Of a stretch of DNA of 64,000 nucleotides, positions 13,001 to 28,000 are shown piece by piece (position 1 is the stretch's first letter; the number at the start of each line of letters is the position of its first letter). Position numbers and translations under genes: made by a program. The notes under the pieces were generated by a model. The model searched no databases. It was given only the letters and a program-made list of their open reading frames with translations, and had not been told where the DNA came from. The stretch is from positions 6,978,270 through 7,042,269 of the forward strand of contig JAVDOI010000016.1 in assembly GCA_032191485.1 (NCBI GenBank), written 5' to 3'. This stretch comes from Leptoclinus maculatus. Lineage: Eukaryota; Chordata; Actinopteri; Perciformes; Stichaeidae.

Positions 13001-16000
13001 AGACCTCGGGGGGGTCTGGGACGACACGCCTGCCTCTTGGGCGAGTACATGTTCCTCTCTCCCTCCTTACAGTTATTGGACAAAACCTTTCGATATCTTT
13101 GAAACATAAAGCAAAAAAAAAGTGTCAAAATCCTGTTTTACATACTTTTATATACCATACTAATTTTAATAGTATACAAATTTGCAAAAATCGATGTACT
13201 TTGGTGAATGAAGACTTGCGGCAATTGATATCAATCACACTGAAACTTTAGAATGCTACTTTCAATATAACGTCACAAAGAGAGGGCAAAATGTTTTTAT
13301 TTTTCTATGTGTTTCGGAGCCGTTTCACCAACATCCAGAATATATTTTCCTTGTTTCTAGTTCTCAGCAGCTCCTCATTGTCAATTCTGCAATTCATTGT
13401 GGGAGGAAAGCGTCCATCGACAGCACACATATTTACAGTATAATTCATCCTGGCCAATTTTGTTACTTTTAAAATGGGAACATGCTGCAAACTCAAAAAC
13501 CGGCTCAGCATCATTATGTATTATGGAATTAGGTTACTTTTTTCAGCTCTACTGAGAGGCTTTTTTTCTGAACCATTGAGGAAGCGAACCATTATTTTCT
13601 GTTTGTGTTCAAGACAACGTGACAAACAAGCTGGAGTGGAATAACATTGTTTTGTGATGGATTAAACACTGGGGGCCACTTACCCTGTGCTGTTAAGAAA
13701 GCTTTGGCTGGTGCTGCAGCTTTTAGTCGCACCATTTGGATTAAACCAAAAAGCAGGGGAGCACTTCCCGTCCGCCTGGCGTTCCCACCCATAATCACTG
13801 TCAACAAAACATGACACTTCATAAAATGATAAACACTGCACCTCAAATAATCTAGCTTCTACAAGCTTTTGTAGTGGGGCAAATGCTTTGCAGACCATAA
13901 CTAGAGACATGATTGTCAGACAAGCAGGATCAAACAGAATTTCCGACAGATTGATAAATTCTATTTAAATTGAATTTAATGATTCATAATGAATTGAATT
14001 CTAATAAGTCACTTGACATTATGCAAATTACAGTAGCACAATGAAAAGTTCCTAACTCCCATGTACAAACTCAAAACTATAATTAGATTTAATGATTACA
14101 GTCATATTGTTTTTCAAGTAAATGTGGAATGTAAACTGATACGATCTGTTTTTGATCACAAATGTATGTTTGGTCAACACGTAATGAAAGAAATGAAAGA
14201 GGGATAAAAGTCCCAGTTACCGTATAATCCTAGTTGGGAAAGCTAAGAGAAGAAGTCCTTACCATTCAAAATCATAGGCTGTGCAGAGGCATGGCTCTGA
14301 GGTATAGATCCTCGAATAGTCCTGGGCCAGCATGCATCGGTTGCCTGGCCTGCGCTTCATAAAGATCTGCTTCTCGCCCATCACACACGGCTCTCCCTAT
14401 CAAACGAAAGAAAAAGATGATTTCGTTTTTCACAAGATTTGAAAGAAACTCTCGAAAGAAAAGTGCGGTTCATGCATTAAGCGAGTGTGCTATGTTGTAC
14501 AGTGACGACGGATAAACATGCATCTCTTTAAGCTGACAATAAATCAATAATGTTTAATATCCCTGTAACCTTGTTGAGCAGTTTCCATGTTTGATAATCT
14601 CCATCCATGCATCTCCTGTTAAAGAGGCCTTTGTAGTCGATCTTGATCAGCTGCCATTCTGACCGATGACTGAAGTGTCCAAAAAAACTGGAAGATGATT
14701 CACCAAAACGCAGATTTTAGATAAAACCATCTTGAGATACAGATATACAGGTTTCTGATATGATGGTGTACTATTATAGTAGCACCTGCAAATCTGATTC
14801 ATTTAATGCCGACAGACAAGATAGGTGGACCTTTCTTTGTTTACATAAACAGAAGAGCAAATTCCTCAAGCATGATAATATGTGTTTTATTCCTGCTGGA
14901 CTGTATTTGTCTGTCTCTGCTTACGTGATAATGTGATTGTCAGATTCTGGCTCCATTAAAACTCCGTCCACATACAGAGGGGCCAAGGAGAAACTGTGTC
15001 GGTCCCATTTTTTTCCTTCGTCTAGACTGATCCTTCAAGAAAAAAAAAAGAAAAACAACAGCTGTCAATGCATGAACATCTGTCTTTCTGTCTATCCATC
15101 TATGTTCATCTCCCTGCAGTGGCTTGCAAATATATTGTTTTCTCTATGCATGTCACATTAAACATCACAAGTGCATAGGTTAAGCAGTGAAAAACAAGGG
15201 ACAAAGAAATATGTTTTTAAAACAAAATGTCAGGTGATTTAGCTTTTGCCACAGTTGAAAAATGGAGCACCTAAGATTCTCTTCAATGTGAAAGATTATC
15301 TCGACACCGAGCTGAACAACAGAACAAATGTTCCTCTGCCCAGGGAAATTTTTGAAGGTGACAAAACAATGGAAAAGAGAGATATGAGTCAGGTTGTAAC
15401 ATTAGAAATAGATTTGGGGGGTTTCAAATCACCTTTCCTAGAGCTTAATCACTTTTGACAGGGCTGTAATGTGCAGGGACATCAAAGTAGATAGTGTTAC
15501 AAAGCCCCCGCAATATGAGGGACTTATGGGGCATTCTCAGTCTCATATTTCTACCCTGCTCCACTCTACATTTACATAAAAGCACTCAAACCATCATATC
15601 CAACCAAGAGTACAAAGCTGTAACAGACTCTCTTCTGTTGGAAATGATTCTGACAGTTCCCGAAGCTGCAGTGCCGATATAATAACCAAGCAAACTTTGC
15701 TCCATCAGCATTTCAAAACATTAAATGTAATCATATGCTGCATCAAAAACAGAGATAATTCCTGCTTCAAGTCCACAATTACTGTAGGTTCCCACCTACA
15801 GTAATTATGATGTCAGCTATTGTTGAACAGTAGCTACACCTACCATAAGTGTCGAATAGGCGCTGCTGCATGCAGGACTGCCAGCAAAGCCCCTCCATTG
15901 TCAAGAAACCAAACATTGTGCTCTTCATCAAAAATCTGTATTGGTGCACATTGAAAAAAACAAATGTTCTCCACTTATGACAGCACATTTTCAATATGAA

Positions 16001-19000
16001 TACATAATCTGTTTAAGATAAATGCATGCAGTGTGCAGACCCACCTGTATCCAGCTATTTCCTGCATCAGATGTTATAAACATCCCAAGGTTAGTGGAGG
16101 ACAGTTCTGTTCCGGTATTCCCTGAGTACAAAGACATGAATAATTTTACTCAGTCTGTATTTACATAGCAAAGACTCCATAACACACCTATATAAACTAT
16201 CACCTGATAAAAACCCGTTAAGAGTTGTTTTTTTAATCTGTGCATGCAACCTAATCATCTCCTCCAAAATAGGAGATTTAGGAGTTGAAGTTTCAATATC
16301 TGATTTCAATGACAGAAAGAGGGCACTGTGTGATTCATTTTGTTTGTTTTTGTGGTTGCACTGTGCATTTATCTGAGAAAGTAGGGATACCTTTAATCAG
16401 TTTAATCTATAAATCAAATGCTCTTGCTTTAGGTAACTCTACCTGTAGCCACAATGATTCCTGGCACAGACTTTTTGCTGGTGATGGGTCCAGACGTGTA
16501 GGGATTCTCTGACATCTCCAGATGAAGATGCAGCGAACAAAATGGCTGTCAACAAAAAACGGATTCACAACGGAGCACAGGTTGAAACAATATGTATCAG
16601 ACAGATCTTCACAAAAGCAATTATAATTAGCTTTGCCTCGAAATTATGCTTCCCGTTGAGAGAAAAGTGCTAGGTTCTCAGATGCCATTTATAAAACAAA
16701 GATACTTTGTTCCTTTCATATTCTCTGCCTGGGAAAAAAAAAAAGGCAGAAAATGGCTGAGAGGACACAGAGGGCATTTGAATTGTTTCATTCTAAAGCA
16801 AACAAGGCATGTAATTAAAATTGCCCAAGATGTACTGATAAAACTGGCAAAATTGATGAAAATCATTTTCACTCATCTCTCAGACTAAAGCACACTGAAA
16901 AACATCAATACGTTTTTTTTCAAACAGCAGGGGTTGGAGAGGGGTCAGAAAGCAGACAGGAGCATAATGGTCTTTTGTATGACAGAGAGAAATGCCGTTA
17001 CCTGCTATTAACTGAATAATATACATTATTTCAAACAGACTGACTGGATTAGATTAATATCCTACCTGCTGAAAAACAGCACGGCTATATAATGTAATTC
17101 AGTGTAATCTAACATTCATTAGTCCAATGTGACTACAGGTAGTAAATTGAAATCACAGAGGTTAATGGAAAGTCTGGACCCCTGAAACTATACACGATGA
17201 CTCTGTGCTTTACACTGATAATAAGAATATTCCAGCAGAGCATCTCATCTGCCATTTAGGAGGCTGATGCGCAAGCTGGCGCCTCGCCCTGTGCAAGTAT
17301 ATGGCTCTGAATCAAAGAACTTCCACAGCACAGCTGATGAGGTTGAAACATTTGATGAATGATATATGTCATAAGATTAATTTCGCATGAATAAGCATAC
17401 ATTTCACACCTGCCCTAAACTCAAGCTCACCAGAATGCAGTGAAGGTTATTTCTAGCCACATCAGTGGCAGGAGCTGGCAACAGGGCCCACGTTTGTCCC
17501 TTGTTGTATGTGATGAAAGTCTTGACATGACTGTCAAGCAGTTTGTTGGCGAGATACATGCCGTTTATCCCCTCAACCTACAAAAGAAAACAGCAATGAT
17601 GATCATCGGAAATATTTTCAGGATGTAACGATCATGTTCATGATACATTAGAGCTAAAAGGATTACTGGGTTAGTTGATGAACAGAAAATGTATTAAAAT
17701 TAATTAATTGTTTGAGCAGCGGTGGAAGAAGTAGTCAGACCCTTTACTAACGTAAGCAATACCACAGTGTACAAATACTATGTTACAAGTAAAAGTCCTG
17801 CTTTCATAATATTCAAAAGTACAGAATAAGTATTATCAGCTAAATGTACGGGAAGTATCAAAAGAAAAAAATACTCTTTACACAGAAAGGCACTTGTCAC
17901 TGTTTTGATTTTAGTTAATTATTATTAATGCATTAACATGTAAGCAGTACTTAAATGTTGCAGCTGGTTGTGGTGGGGCTCATTTGAACTACTTTGCTGC
18001 GTAGTTTAATTTGTAACAATGCACCATCTTCTAAAGACTGATCAGATGTATTGTCAGTAAAATCTTAATCTGAAAAGTAACTAGTAACTTTAACTGTGAA
18101 ATAAATCAAGTGGACATTTATTACCTCTCAAAAGTAGTGAAGTAGAAGTATAGCCGCATAAAATGGAAATGCTCAAGTAAAGTACATAACAATTGTGCTT
18201 AAGATACCACTGTGTTTGAGTTTCTTAAATGTGAGGATTTATTGCTTTCCTCAGCTTTTTTTACATCACTGATTGTATACTGTTGATTAGATAAAAAAAA
18301 GGCAATTTGCATGTGTCCCTTCATGATCTGATTGAAATCTGATACAAATGTACAGACTAAATGACAAAAAAATAGCCAGATTAATTGATAATGAAAACAA
18401 TTGGTAGTGGCTGCCCTACTTTAATTACAATCACAGGTTATTAAAGTAACACATGTTTTCTCCTACTATGTGAAATAACTTGAAGGGGCATTAGTCGTGA
18501 AGTGACAGCAGCAGTCCATGAACAAGACTAACCACGCACCTTATAAAAGTCAACCAGTAGGTTACCGCCGGGTCCTCTGCTGGTTCTGAGGTTCTCTAAT
18601 GAAAGGGTAAAGTAGACCCCGGGGGAGTCTGAGATATACAGGCTGTAAGTGTTGTTCTGATTCCACTCCTGGACCGCAGCAAATACCTGCTTCTCATCCG
18701 TACTGATAATATGCATGTCCTGCAATGGAGGTGTTGGTGAGAGAAAGTAAGACAGAGAGAGAGAGAGAGAGGATGGGTGAGAAAGAGAAAAAGACTGTTC
18801 AAGAGCTTTTTAATGAAGTGTGACTCGTCTTCACAAAATAACAGTTGTACGACTTGTATTCTACAAAAAACAAAACAATAATCTTGATTTCTTTATGATA
18901 ACACTTTTTTTTTTTTAATTATCTGATAGTTATTTGGTGTCTTTGTAGCTTACCTTTGGTAGACAATATTTAGGTAATTTCATCCGTTTGAAGGATTCTC

Positions 19001-22000
19001 TCATGTAGGAGACAAAGTAGCTGGCTCGTCCTGACTTGGTTACCTTTGCAATGAAGTCAAGAAAGCTTTGTCATTCTTTAAATAGACCACATGTACATTT
19101 TTTTGTAGTTTTGCTTTCCCTAATACCTTGTTTTTCTCTATTTTAGGTCAGCAACTGCCATGAGTTTTTCCTACATAGTACTGAGACTTAGAGTAGACTG
19201 TCCAAAAATGAAAAGAAAAAATGGGATGGGAGGTTTTACACAAAACAGAATCATATCTGTGAAATGAAAACATGAAGCTAAAACGTCTCCTGAATGAGGT
19301 GTATTCATTTGCAACACATGACTGACTTGATAAAACGTTGGCAATTTTACTCAACAGTGTCAAAAGCGGACTAAAATGCACAAGAGAAATTATCATTATC
19401 TCAATTAGTCTAAAGCTAAGAGGCACTGAAAATTGTGTTGGCTTTATCTACAGTGTGTCTTGAAGATCTTAAAGCACTTTCCCATCCACTAACAGGCAGG
19501 GTAACACTACTTGATTGCTTATTTTCTAATCAACTAGAAGGATGGTGTTTGTCCCCCAACACACTACATTAGGGCTCTAATGGAATAATCTATCGAAAAT
19601 CAATGAGCTGCATTTTCCCAGGCCACATTTTTGAGGATGTTGCACTTGGCTGTTCCTTCTCTCCCAAGAGACTTTGGAGGTGTTGAAGACTGCTTATTTC
19701 GTTGTAGCCCAATCGATAACCTCATTACTCTTTGTCAAGTTAAATCCAACTGCCCCGAGCAATGAAAGTCACAAGAAAGTCATCTGTGCCACCACAGACA
19801 CTCTCTGTGTCCAGTTATTTTCACCAGACATCTTCCTCATGTGTGCCTCGGCCTTGACGGTCAATCTCATCTCGGCTAAATGCAATTTGGGCATTTTATT
19901 GAATCACCATTTCTGAATCACGCTGTGATGTATTTTTTTTCATACATTTTCATTCTTACATCACAGCCATTCCAATCAAGTCTGTGGATTAAGTGTGTTG
20001 AAAGTGAAACTGGGTCACCCTAAAGTATTGCTGCTGCAACATCATATCATATCAAAAAGATTAAATCTGTGGATGAATAAATTCAAATATGAACAGTAAA
20101 CATTTAGGGGTGTTTATTCAAAATGGGAGAGTGCAGAATGATTTAGTACACACTGAGCCCTAGAAAACTATATCATTTGATTTTTTTGCATCAAGGCTGA
20201 CCAGCAGAGAGTAAATGACTTAGCTGTGGATAAAAACCAATGACAGCGGAGGGCATTTGAAAATTAAATTCCTAATAATGACCCTGACTGTCGGGTGTCT
20301 AATTGGAGTCAAAGTCAGAGTGAATGATAATAAGGACACCGACCTGCCTATTCTAGTGATCTCAGTTCGCAAACACATTTTTCAGACTTGAAGTATGTCT
20401 GTGCGTGCAAACACTGAGCGTGCCTTTGCAGAGACAAAACATAATCAAAACCCACATTGGGTAAGTGGGGAACAGGTGTGTTGGGGAAAGCCATTATGTG
20501 GGTTTTGATGGAGAAGAATGAACTGGATGCACAAAAGACCCAAATAAAAAATAAAAAAACAAGAAAATCTAACTTCACAGAGACAGAATATAGCCTTTCA
20601 GTAAAAAAGAAAATTAATCTATTACTACGCAAACCTGTGTGAAAACGTATTCATCCTGCACAACCAGTGAGTTGGTGTCTACATGACCAGGAAAGAGGTA
20701 CAGTCTATTGCCTTCTGTGCATCGTTGGGCTCTGCACTTCACATACTGGGCGCCTGGAGAGAGGTGAAAGGAAATCAATCAGAAGTAAATTACAAGTATT
20801 TACACCATCAAACTGTACTTTGTATGCAGCTGCTATACAGAACGCATGGTCATAAGTTCACAGTTCTGAAACAACTTTAAGTTGGGTAACGGTAGAAAAA
20901 ATGAAGAAAATGAACAACTAATACTACAGTAGGCAGTAGGACCTTTTGCAATTCTAAATCAGCTGAGATTCAAGACTAATGCAGTACTTGCGGTGTATCA
21001 CACTACAAAAAAATTCTAATAATTCAGAAGCACATTTTCTCACCACAGGAAGGGTTATGAGTATCTTTTCTAATGCAGGAAACCCCTATAATTGGTTTGA
21101 CAGAATATACAATGCCGTTTAGAAGGGGGGAGTTGAGGTTTGTCTATGAGACACAGGGGATAGATTAAAGAGAAGAAAACATCTATCAACCCACTAAAAC
21201 TCTCCCGTTTTTTGTCAGGAGACACCCATTCTGCTTTACTAGACTTCAGGGGCCAATCTGAACAACAGAAAGGGTCTCATCTTCCCCGTGACCTCGCTCT
21301 AAATGAGAGGCAAAGGGTCCTGTGGGTGCTGCTACTGTAGCAGACTTGAGTGCAGCACTCACGGCCTTTTGCGATGCGCGTCTCGATGTGGACCACATCT
21401 GATTCTCTGTCCAGCCCCATTACCGCCCTTGAAAGAGCGTGAGCAGGAGAAGATAGAGCGGAGCAGAAAGAAGCGGAGATGGGGAAGGAAAGGGAAAATT
21501 AGATAAAAGAGGGGGAGGCCAGGTTGTGTATCAGCTGTAGATGGACATTGCTATTCTGTAAAAAACCCATAGAAAGATGTTTTCATCTCCTGTAAAACAG
21601 TCAGTGTAGAATCTGCAGCACCAGCGGCAATTAATCTCACTTCACCAAAAGCATCAACACAGGAAACAACAACAGACATCAGCTATTCCCAGAAATATCC
21701 ACCATAGCAAATGTGTGTTGTTATGAAATTGTAGGTGACTGCAAAACCATTTTGAAAAATAACTATCTCCCATAATGTGCATAAAGTAACGGTTTTCAAG
21801 AGGACAAATAATGCATTGTTTCGGGTGCCGCTATACCTGCTGCGCTGTTCTTATTTATCTAACGTCTCGCTGTTCATTCATGTGGAGAGGATGTCCTCCA
21901 ACGAATGTCCTTTCTTTCATGGCGAAAAAACACACTCTTGGGTTTGACACGTACCATGACAAACAGGGATAAACGGGCTCACATCAATATTCACTGGCTT

Positions 22001-25000
22001 GTGCTCAAGCAGTCGAGATTACTAAATAATAGCGACAACAAAAACAGCATGTCACGTTTGTACTATTGGAAAAAAAAAGAATAATATTCCTTCAGGTCTA
22101 CGTGACATGGATATAATAGTTTTATGCTTGACTGCCACGAAGATCGGTTTTTGACAAGAGGTCACTGGATCTTTCTGGCAGCACAGGGTCATGAACACTA
22201 TAATTATGCAAATTACAATCAATCACGACACAAAAATAGGATCCACATAATCATACCAGTAGAATCGGCCTGGCATCACGTTGTCGTGAATGAGCTGCCA
22301 TTTCCTCCCAAAGTCCATTGAACTGTACAGCTGCAAGATACAATTAGGCCAATCTTCATCACACAGGTTTTTAGGAGGAATATATTGTTAATGAGCAGCA
22401 CAGTCATCATCACATCATCCAAAAAAAAAATCACATTAAAAAAAAGCACCATACATTATCTTCATTGTGCATTCACTCAGAAGCTACCTTGCTGTCATGA
22501 CTGTAAGCCAGTATCCAGTTCTCCTGTACCGGGTGGAAGAGCAGGCTCAGGATATTGAAGTTAATGGGATGCTTCTCAAAGCTTGCCCCTTCATCTGAAC
22601 TGATGAGAACAGCGCTCTCTACCTCTGGGTCGCTAAGCATCATTATCTAAAGTACAGAGAACCAGAGAAGGGATATGGCATTAGAAGAGAGGGAGAGAGA
22701 GAGAGAGAGAGAGACATCGATACCGTCATTTGGCAGCAATTTAAAAAAAAAAAACTGTAATTTGATATCAGGAATGAGATCAAAGAGACAAACAGGGAAA
22801 TGCTGACCTTCTGTTTGTTGGTAGGGCAGACATACAGGTAACTTAAAACTGTCCTTGAGCCCACTTTGTTGTTGAGTTTGGTGTAGGTGCTTCCATAATC
22901 AGAGGATCTGGACGTAAACAAAAATGACATGTTGTATGTTTGATGAAAAATACATTAGAGACCTTCCTGAGGCAGATTTTAAAGCACCATAGCAGTGGTT
23001 TGGCATGTTTTAGACCATTAACCGCTAATCAGTTATACTGCGCGTGACTGCATCTCCATGGCATACCATATACGTTTTTAGATGGATTTTCTACCTCTCA
23101 GACGTCCAACTTGTCTAGCTTCATGCTAATGTTTCATTTTTGTTCTTGATGCTCTTATAAAGCACTTCTGCAATCCTCCTAGAAATGTGACATACTGAAA
23201 AGGCGTGCTGTCATTACTCCACCGGTATTCTACTGTAGGTGCTCAAATGGGACTAAATCGGGAAAAAAAGAACACGGATAAAAACACACTCACTAATGGA
23301 AAAGTCTGCTCTTTCTTCAACCAGCATATTTGAACACAGGGTGGCAGTTGAATAAAAACACAGCTTTCAAGTAGTCACTTACTGTTGCAGAGATACTATT
23401 TAACAGAAATTAAATTGATTAAATAAATATCAGCTGAAGGAGCCCTGTGGAGTTTTTGACAAGTGAGAAATGTTTTGACTAGTTTGTGGCCATTTCTGTG
23501 TTTCCAACCATTTTCAATGAAAGTAGCTAAAGTTTGCTCCAAAATTAGCTGGATGTTGCAAGATTACGACACAAACTAATTTGCATATAAGTAACATCAT
23601 TACTAAAGTATTTGCATACATACAACTTTGAAAAAATAAAGCTACACTTAACTGATGCTAAGCTTTAACATTAGCCATTATTATTTTTCAAGCTGCTATT
23701 ACATCACCAATATGCATCCAAATCTACTTTTTATTTCAAAAGCCGTGCATCTAGAATGTTGTATCCATATCATAAATAGAGAGGGACCTAAACTCTGCTT
23801 TTTGAGACAAAATAAAAATGTGAGAAATAGCCAAGTAAATCATTTACAGCAAAAACAAAGCAGAAGGAGTTCCCCAGACAAATAAGGGAGATTAAAGAGT
23901 GATTGTTTTACAAACTAATTTACATTCATGTTACGGTCTGAATAGATTTGTTGCTGGGCACTTTTTTGCAAGTAACCAAATCTAGCGAGAAAGTTGCTAC
24001 AGAAAGTATTCTGCACGCATGCTATAAAAGACATAAAGGAAGGTATAAGACTGTTAACTAATGGATTTAACAATGCATTACATACACACAATGAACATTA
24101 CTGAATGTTTACATAACGGTGTTTATGAGAAAACATCAGGGTACCTTTAGCATATTGTTTTTGGTTGTTGTTTTTTGTAATTGAATTAATGCATTAGTGC
24201 ATAATGATCTGAAAACTCCCCCTTACCAATGCATTTAAAGGAAGCTCCGGAGTGTTGCATTTACTTTTTTTGACAACCAATAGGGAATATGGCTTTCAAG
24301 ACAATCATGATGCATGTTTGGTAGCTTTCTGTATTAAAAAGGTTGACACCATTCAGCAAACTAACTTTGACAAACACATCATGTTAAAAATCCACTTTAC
24401 ATGTGTCAACCAAGTCTTTGCAAGGTGAATTTCATGCTACAATGAAATGAAACCAGTGGCTGTCTGCAAGGTAGGAAATCAATTCAGCAGAATACCACAC
24501 CGGATGCCACTCTTGTCAGCTAACAGCAGGACACTGAGGTTACAATTGGCATGGGCTCTCCAAAATTGGACAATAGAAGATTGGAAAAAAGTTGCCTGGT
24601 CTGATGAGTCTCGATTCCTGACACATTGAGATGGGAGAGTCAGAATTTGGCATGAACAACTTGAAAGCATGGATCCATCCTGGCTTGTATCAAAGGTTCA
24701 GGCTGCTGGTGGTGGTGGTGGTGTTACTGCCTGAGTATTAATGCTGACCATGTCCATCCCTTAAGTACCACAGTGCACCCATCTTCTGACGGCTACTTCC
24801 AGCAGGATAACACACAATGTCACAAAGCTCAAATCATCTCAAACTGGTTTCTAGAAAAGGAGTTTACTGTACTCGAATGGCCTCCACAGTCACCAGGTCT
24901 TAATCCAATAGAGCTCTTTTGGGATGTGGTGGAACGGGAGATTCGCATCAAAGCTGCAGCAACTGCATGATGCTCTCATGTCAATATGGTCCAACATCTC

Positions 25001-28000
25001 TGAGGAAAGTTTCCAGCACCTTGTTTGAATCTATGCCGTGAAGAAAAAAGGCAATTCTCAAGGAAAAAGGGGGTCCAACCAGGTACCAGCAAAGTGTACC
25101 TAATAAAGTGGCCGGTGAGTGGTAAGTGTATGTATTAAATGCAAATTGCAGTGGAAAGACAAAAACATCCAACACGAGCATAGTCCTTGAATACAACAAC
25201 ATTCTGAGCGATGAACACATTGTTATCTCACAGTAGATAGACCATTACTCTCCTTTGTAGATATTTGTACATCGAAGACAATGAGGAAGGACTTTAAAGA
25301 CCAGTGGTGAAATCCTTTCATTCTGTTTTATTTTGTTTTCATCTTAAATTAGTGGCCTTTTGTTCTCTCTGTTTTCAACTGAATTAGAGATTTAGTTTCA
25401 TCCTCTTGTATTCACTTTTCTTTTCAGCAGGCGAAGCGTAACTGTGGTATTTCTGTTTCTATAGCGCAACAAAATCAGCACACAAAGCAGACAAGTACAG
25501 GTTTAAGAGAAAAAGAGAACAATAAATGAGAATACATGACACAGTTCTTGGTCATTATTAATTAAATGGCCATTTTTAAATTAAATTAGACATTTAGGCC
25601 TGTCGCATCATGTGAAGGTACTTGTTCATCACAGATTTGCTTGTGCCTTACAATCCATGCATCCCATGACAAGGGTAGATGTGTTTGTCATCCCAATCTT
25701 CATATTTCTCCTCGCCACAAACAGCCAATCCACACTCCCAGTTCTACCTGAGTGCCTCCAAATGTAATTTCACTGCATAATTGGATAGATACCCAGTGTC
25801 TGCTATCATTGTCTGTGCATTAATCTGAATCGTCCTATTTGGCGTTGACATTGTTTACAAAGACTTACCCCTCAAACTCATTTGTGTTTGTGTTTGAGGA
25901 CTCCTTTCAGTTGGCATATCTCTCTTTGATTGAGGCTGTGGAAGAAAGCCTTTTAAATTATTTTATTACATTGTGACGTTTCTTTAGCAGAAAGGGTAGC
26001 CATCTAAAAAAAAACACAAAAGGGACTTGATGTGTGTTTAGAAAGTCTCTGCAAGTCACCCATTGATCTGCACATTACATTCTGCCACCAAGAGTGGCCC
26101 GGAGCTGTAGTCATGAATCATTTATTGTGTTATCAAAGAAATAATTTACTCCAGTTTCTTCTCATAACATTCAAATCTCTGTTTTTCTAATACCCATACT
26201 AAGAGCCTTCGTGCACCCCCTGAGGTACACTCTAATTTACTCGTGGTGCTATTGTTAAACAGACACCTTGATGATGGAAGACCCCCTGTACATAATATGG
26301 GATTTCAAAATGTGTCAAGTCGGGTGTAAATCTTAGCGGCGCCTCTAGTGAAACAGATATTAATTTGAAACTCTATGCTTGGCAGACTGATGGTCTCTTT
26401 TTCACATGTATTTCAGTATGAAATGAGTTCTCTGCAGGCTATGGGAGAGGTGAGAAAAAAGCCATATCAGAGGGCTGGATTGGCCTCTGTGGTATAATCC
26501 TTAATGAATTCCATTCTTATTTATGATACGACAGGGCACTGTAACTCACCTCTCAATACATACTGAATGGAATTACTATGGCTATACAGTAGCAATTGCA
26601 TGTCAATTGCTTATGAAACAAAAGGTTACGGATAACAATCAATCAAAAAACTCTATCAGAAAGTTTCTAGGTCAGAGGAAAAGAGACATAAACAAAGAAT
26701 CCTTCAGATAAGTCTTCCGGTTTATCTTTCAAAAATAGCCTTTCAAACAGGTTCTTTGTTGATGATGGACAGAAAATAGGTTGGGCCTTTTTTTTTTTAA
26801 AGATTATTATTTATAAGACTGAAGGAAGCAAAGAGGAGATGCTTCATTCTGAACTACTTCAGATTGCTTTATTAAAACAAACTTCATATTGGCTTCCAGT
26901 GTAACTCGATTGTTCGTATCCTAGCAAGTGGGAACACTATAAATCACACTTACACTACACTGCACTCTCTATGAATATATTATCCTTATTGTTTTTAGGG
27001 CTGTGCTTTTGCATTTTCATAAAATCCTTGCAATGATGCCATAACCTTTGTATTTAGATAGAAAGGGGGGGGGGGGGAATAGCAATGATTAAAAACAAAC
27101 TTACCTCCAGAGTGAGCTCTCAGTAACAGCGCCCAGGTTGAAATCATACAGCTTAGTCAAGATCAGGATCACCTACAACATAACAGCAACAGACATGCTT
27201 AATTACATGCCACGGTCTGCAATAAAAAGCTTTTGCATGAGTTCCTCATTACCTGTCTACATCTAATGGTGTGGAATGAATATGTCTGCTAAATCCCTTC
27301 ATTAATAAATATCAGCCCCATACAGTATGTTATCCAGTATGACAAGTGATCCTCGTGTTGTCAGGAGATGTCAGTCTGCTGGTGACAGGATCTGAAGAAA
27401 AAAAATCCATGTGGGCTGTCAAGAATTGTGTCTGTATCTCATGTGGAATAATACCTACATAACAGCAAAAATCTGAACATAATTGTTCACTGAACAATGA
27501 AAAGATATGCAGACACTGGCTGCAGAGCACAACCCTCTCCCCTTAATGCTTGCTTTTACCTTCAAAATAGTAAAGTAGTTGCAAAAAGCACCAACAAAAT
27601 GTTGACCTCAAATGTTGTTGGAAGATGTCATGTCACTTATTTTACTCATTTGGAAGACGTCCAGTTGCAGTCTTGGCTAAATGCTTTTGCTTGTTCTCTC
27701 AGGATGGTTGGACAATGTGTTTCTGGGGGAAACCAAAATGTGGCCCATAAAAGCCTGCCACGGCACAGAGGGCAGAGTGAAATGGCGTGCAAACGAATTA
27801 TTGTCACTCCAATGGCATTATAAATGACTTCCCATGGGGACGCTCATAACTCAGAATAGAAAGGGGGGAGCTGCGGTATAGAGTTTAGGACAGGGCATGG
27901 AGGGCGGAAGAAGGAATGGTAGATAATAACAATCAAGGAGCACGAACATGGCATAATATGACGAATTTTGAAAAGGCCTGAAAGATATGTCAAAAGCTCA

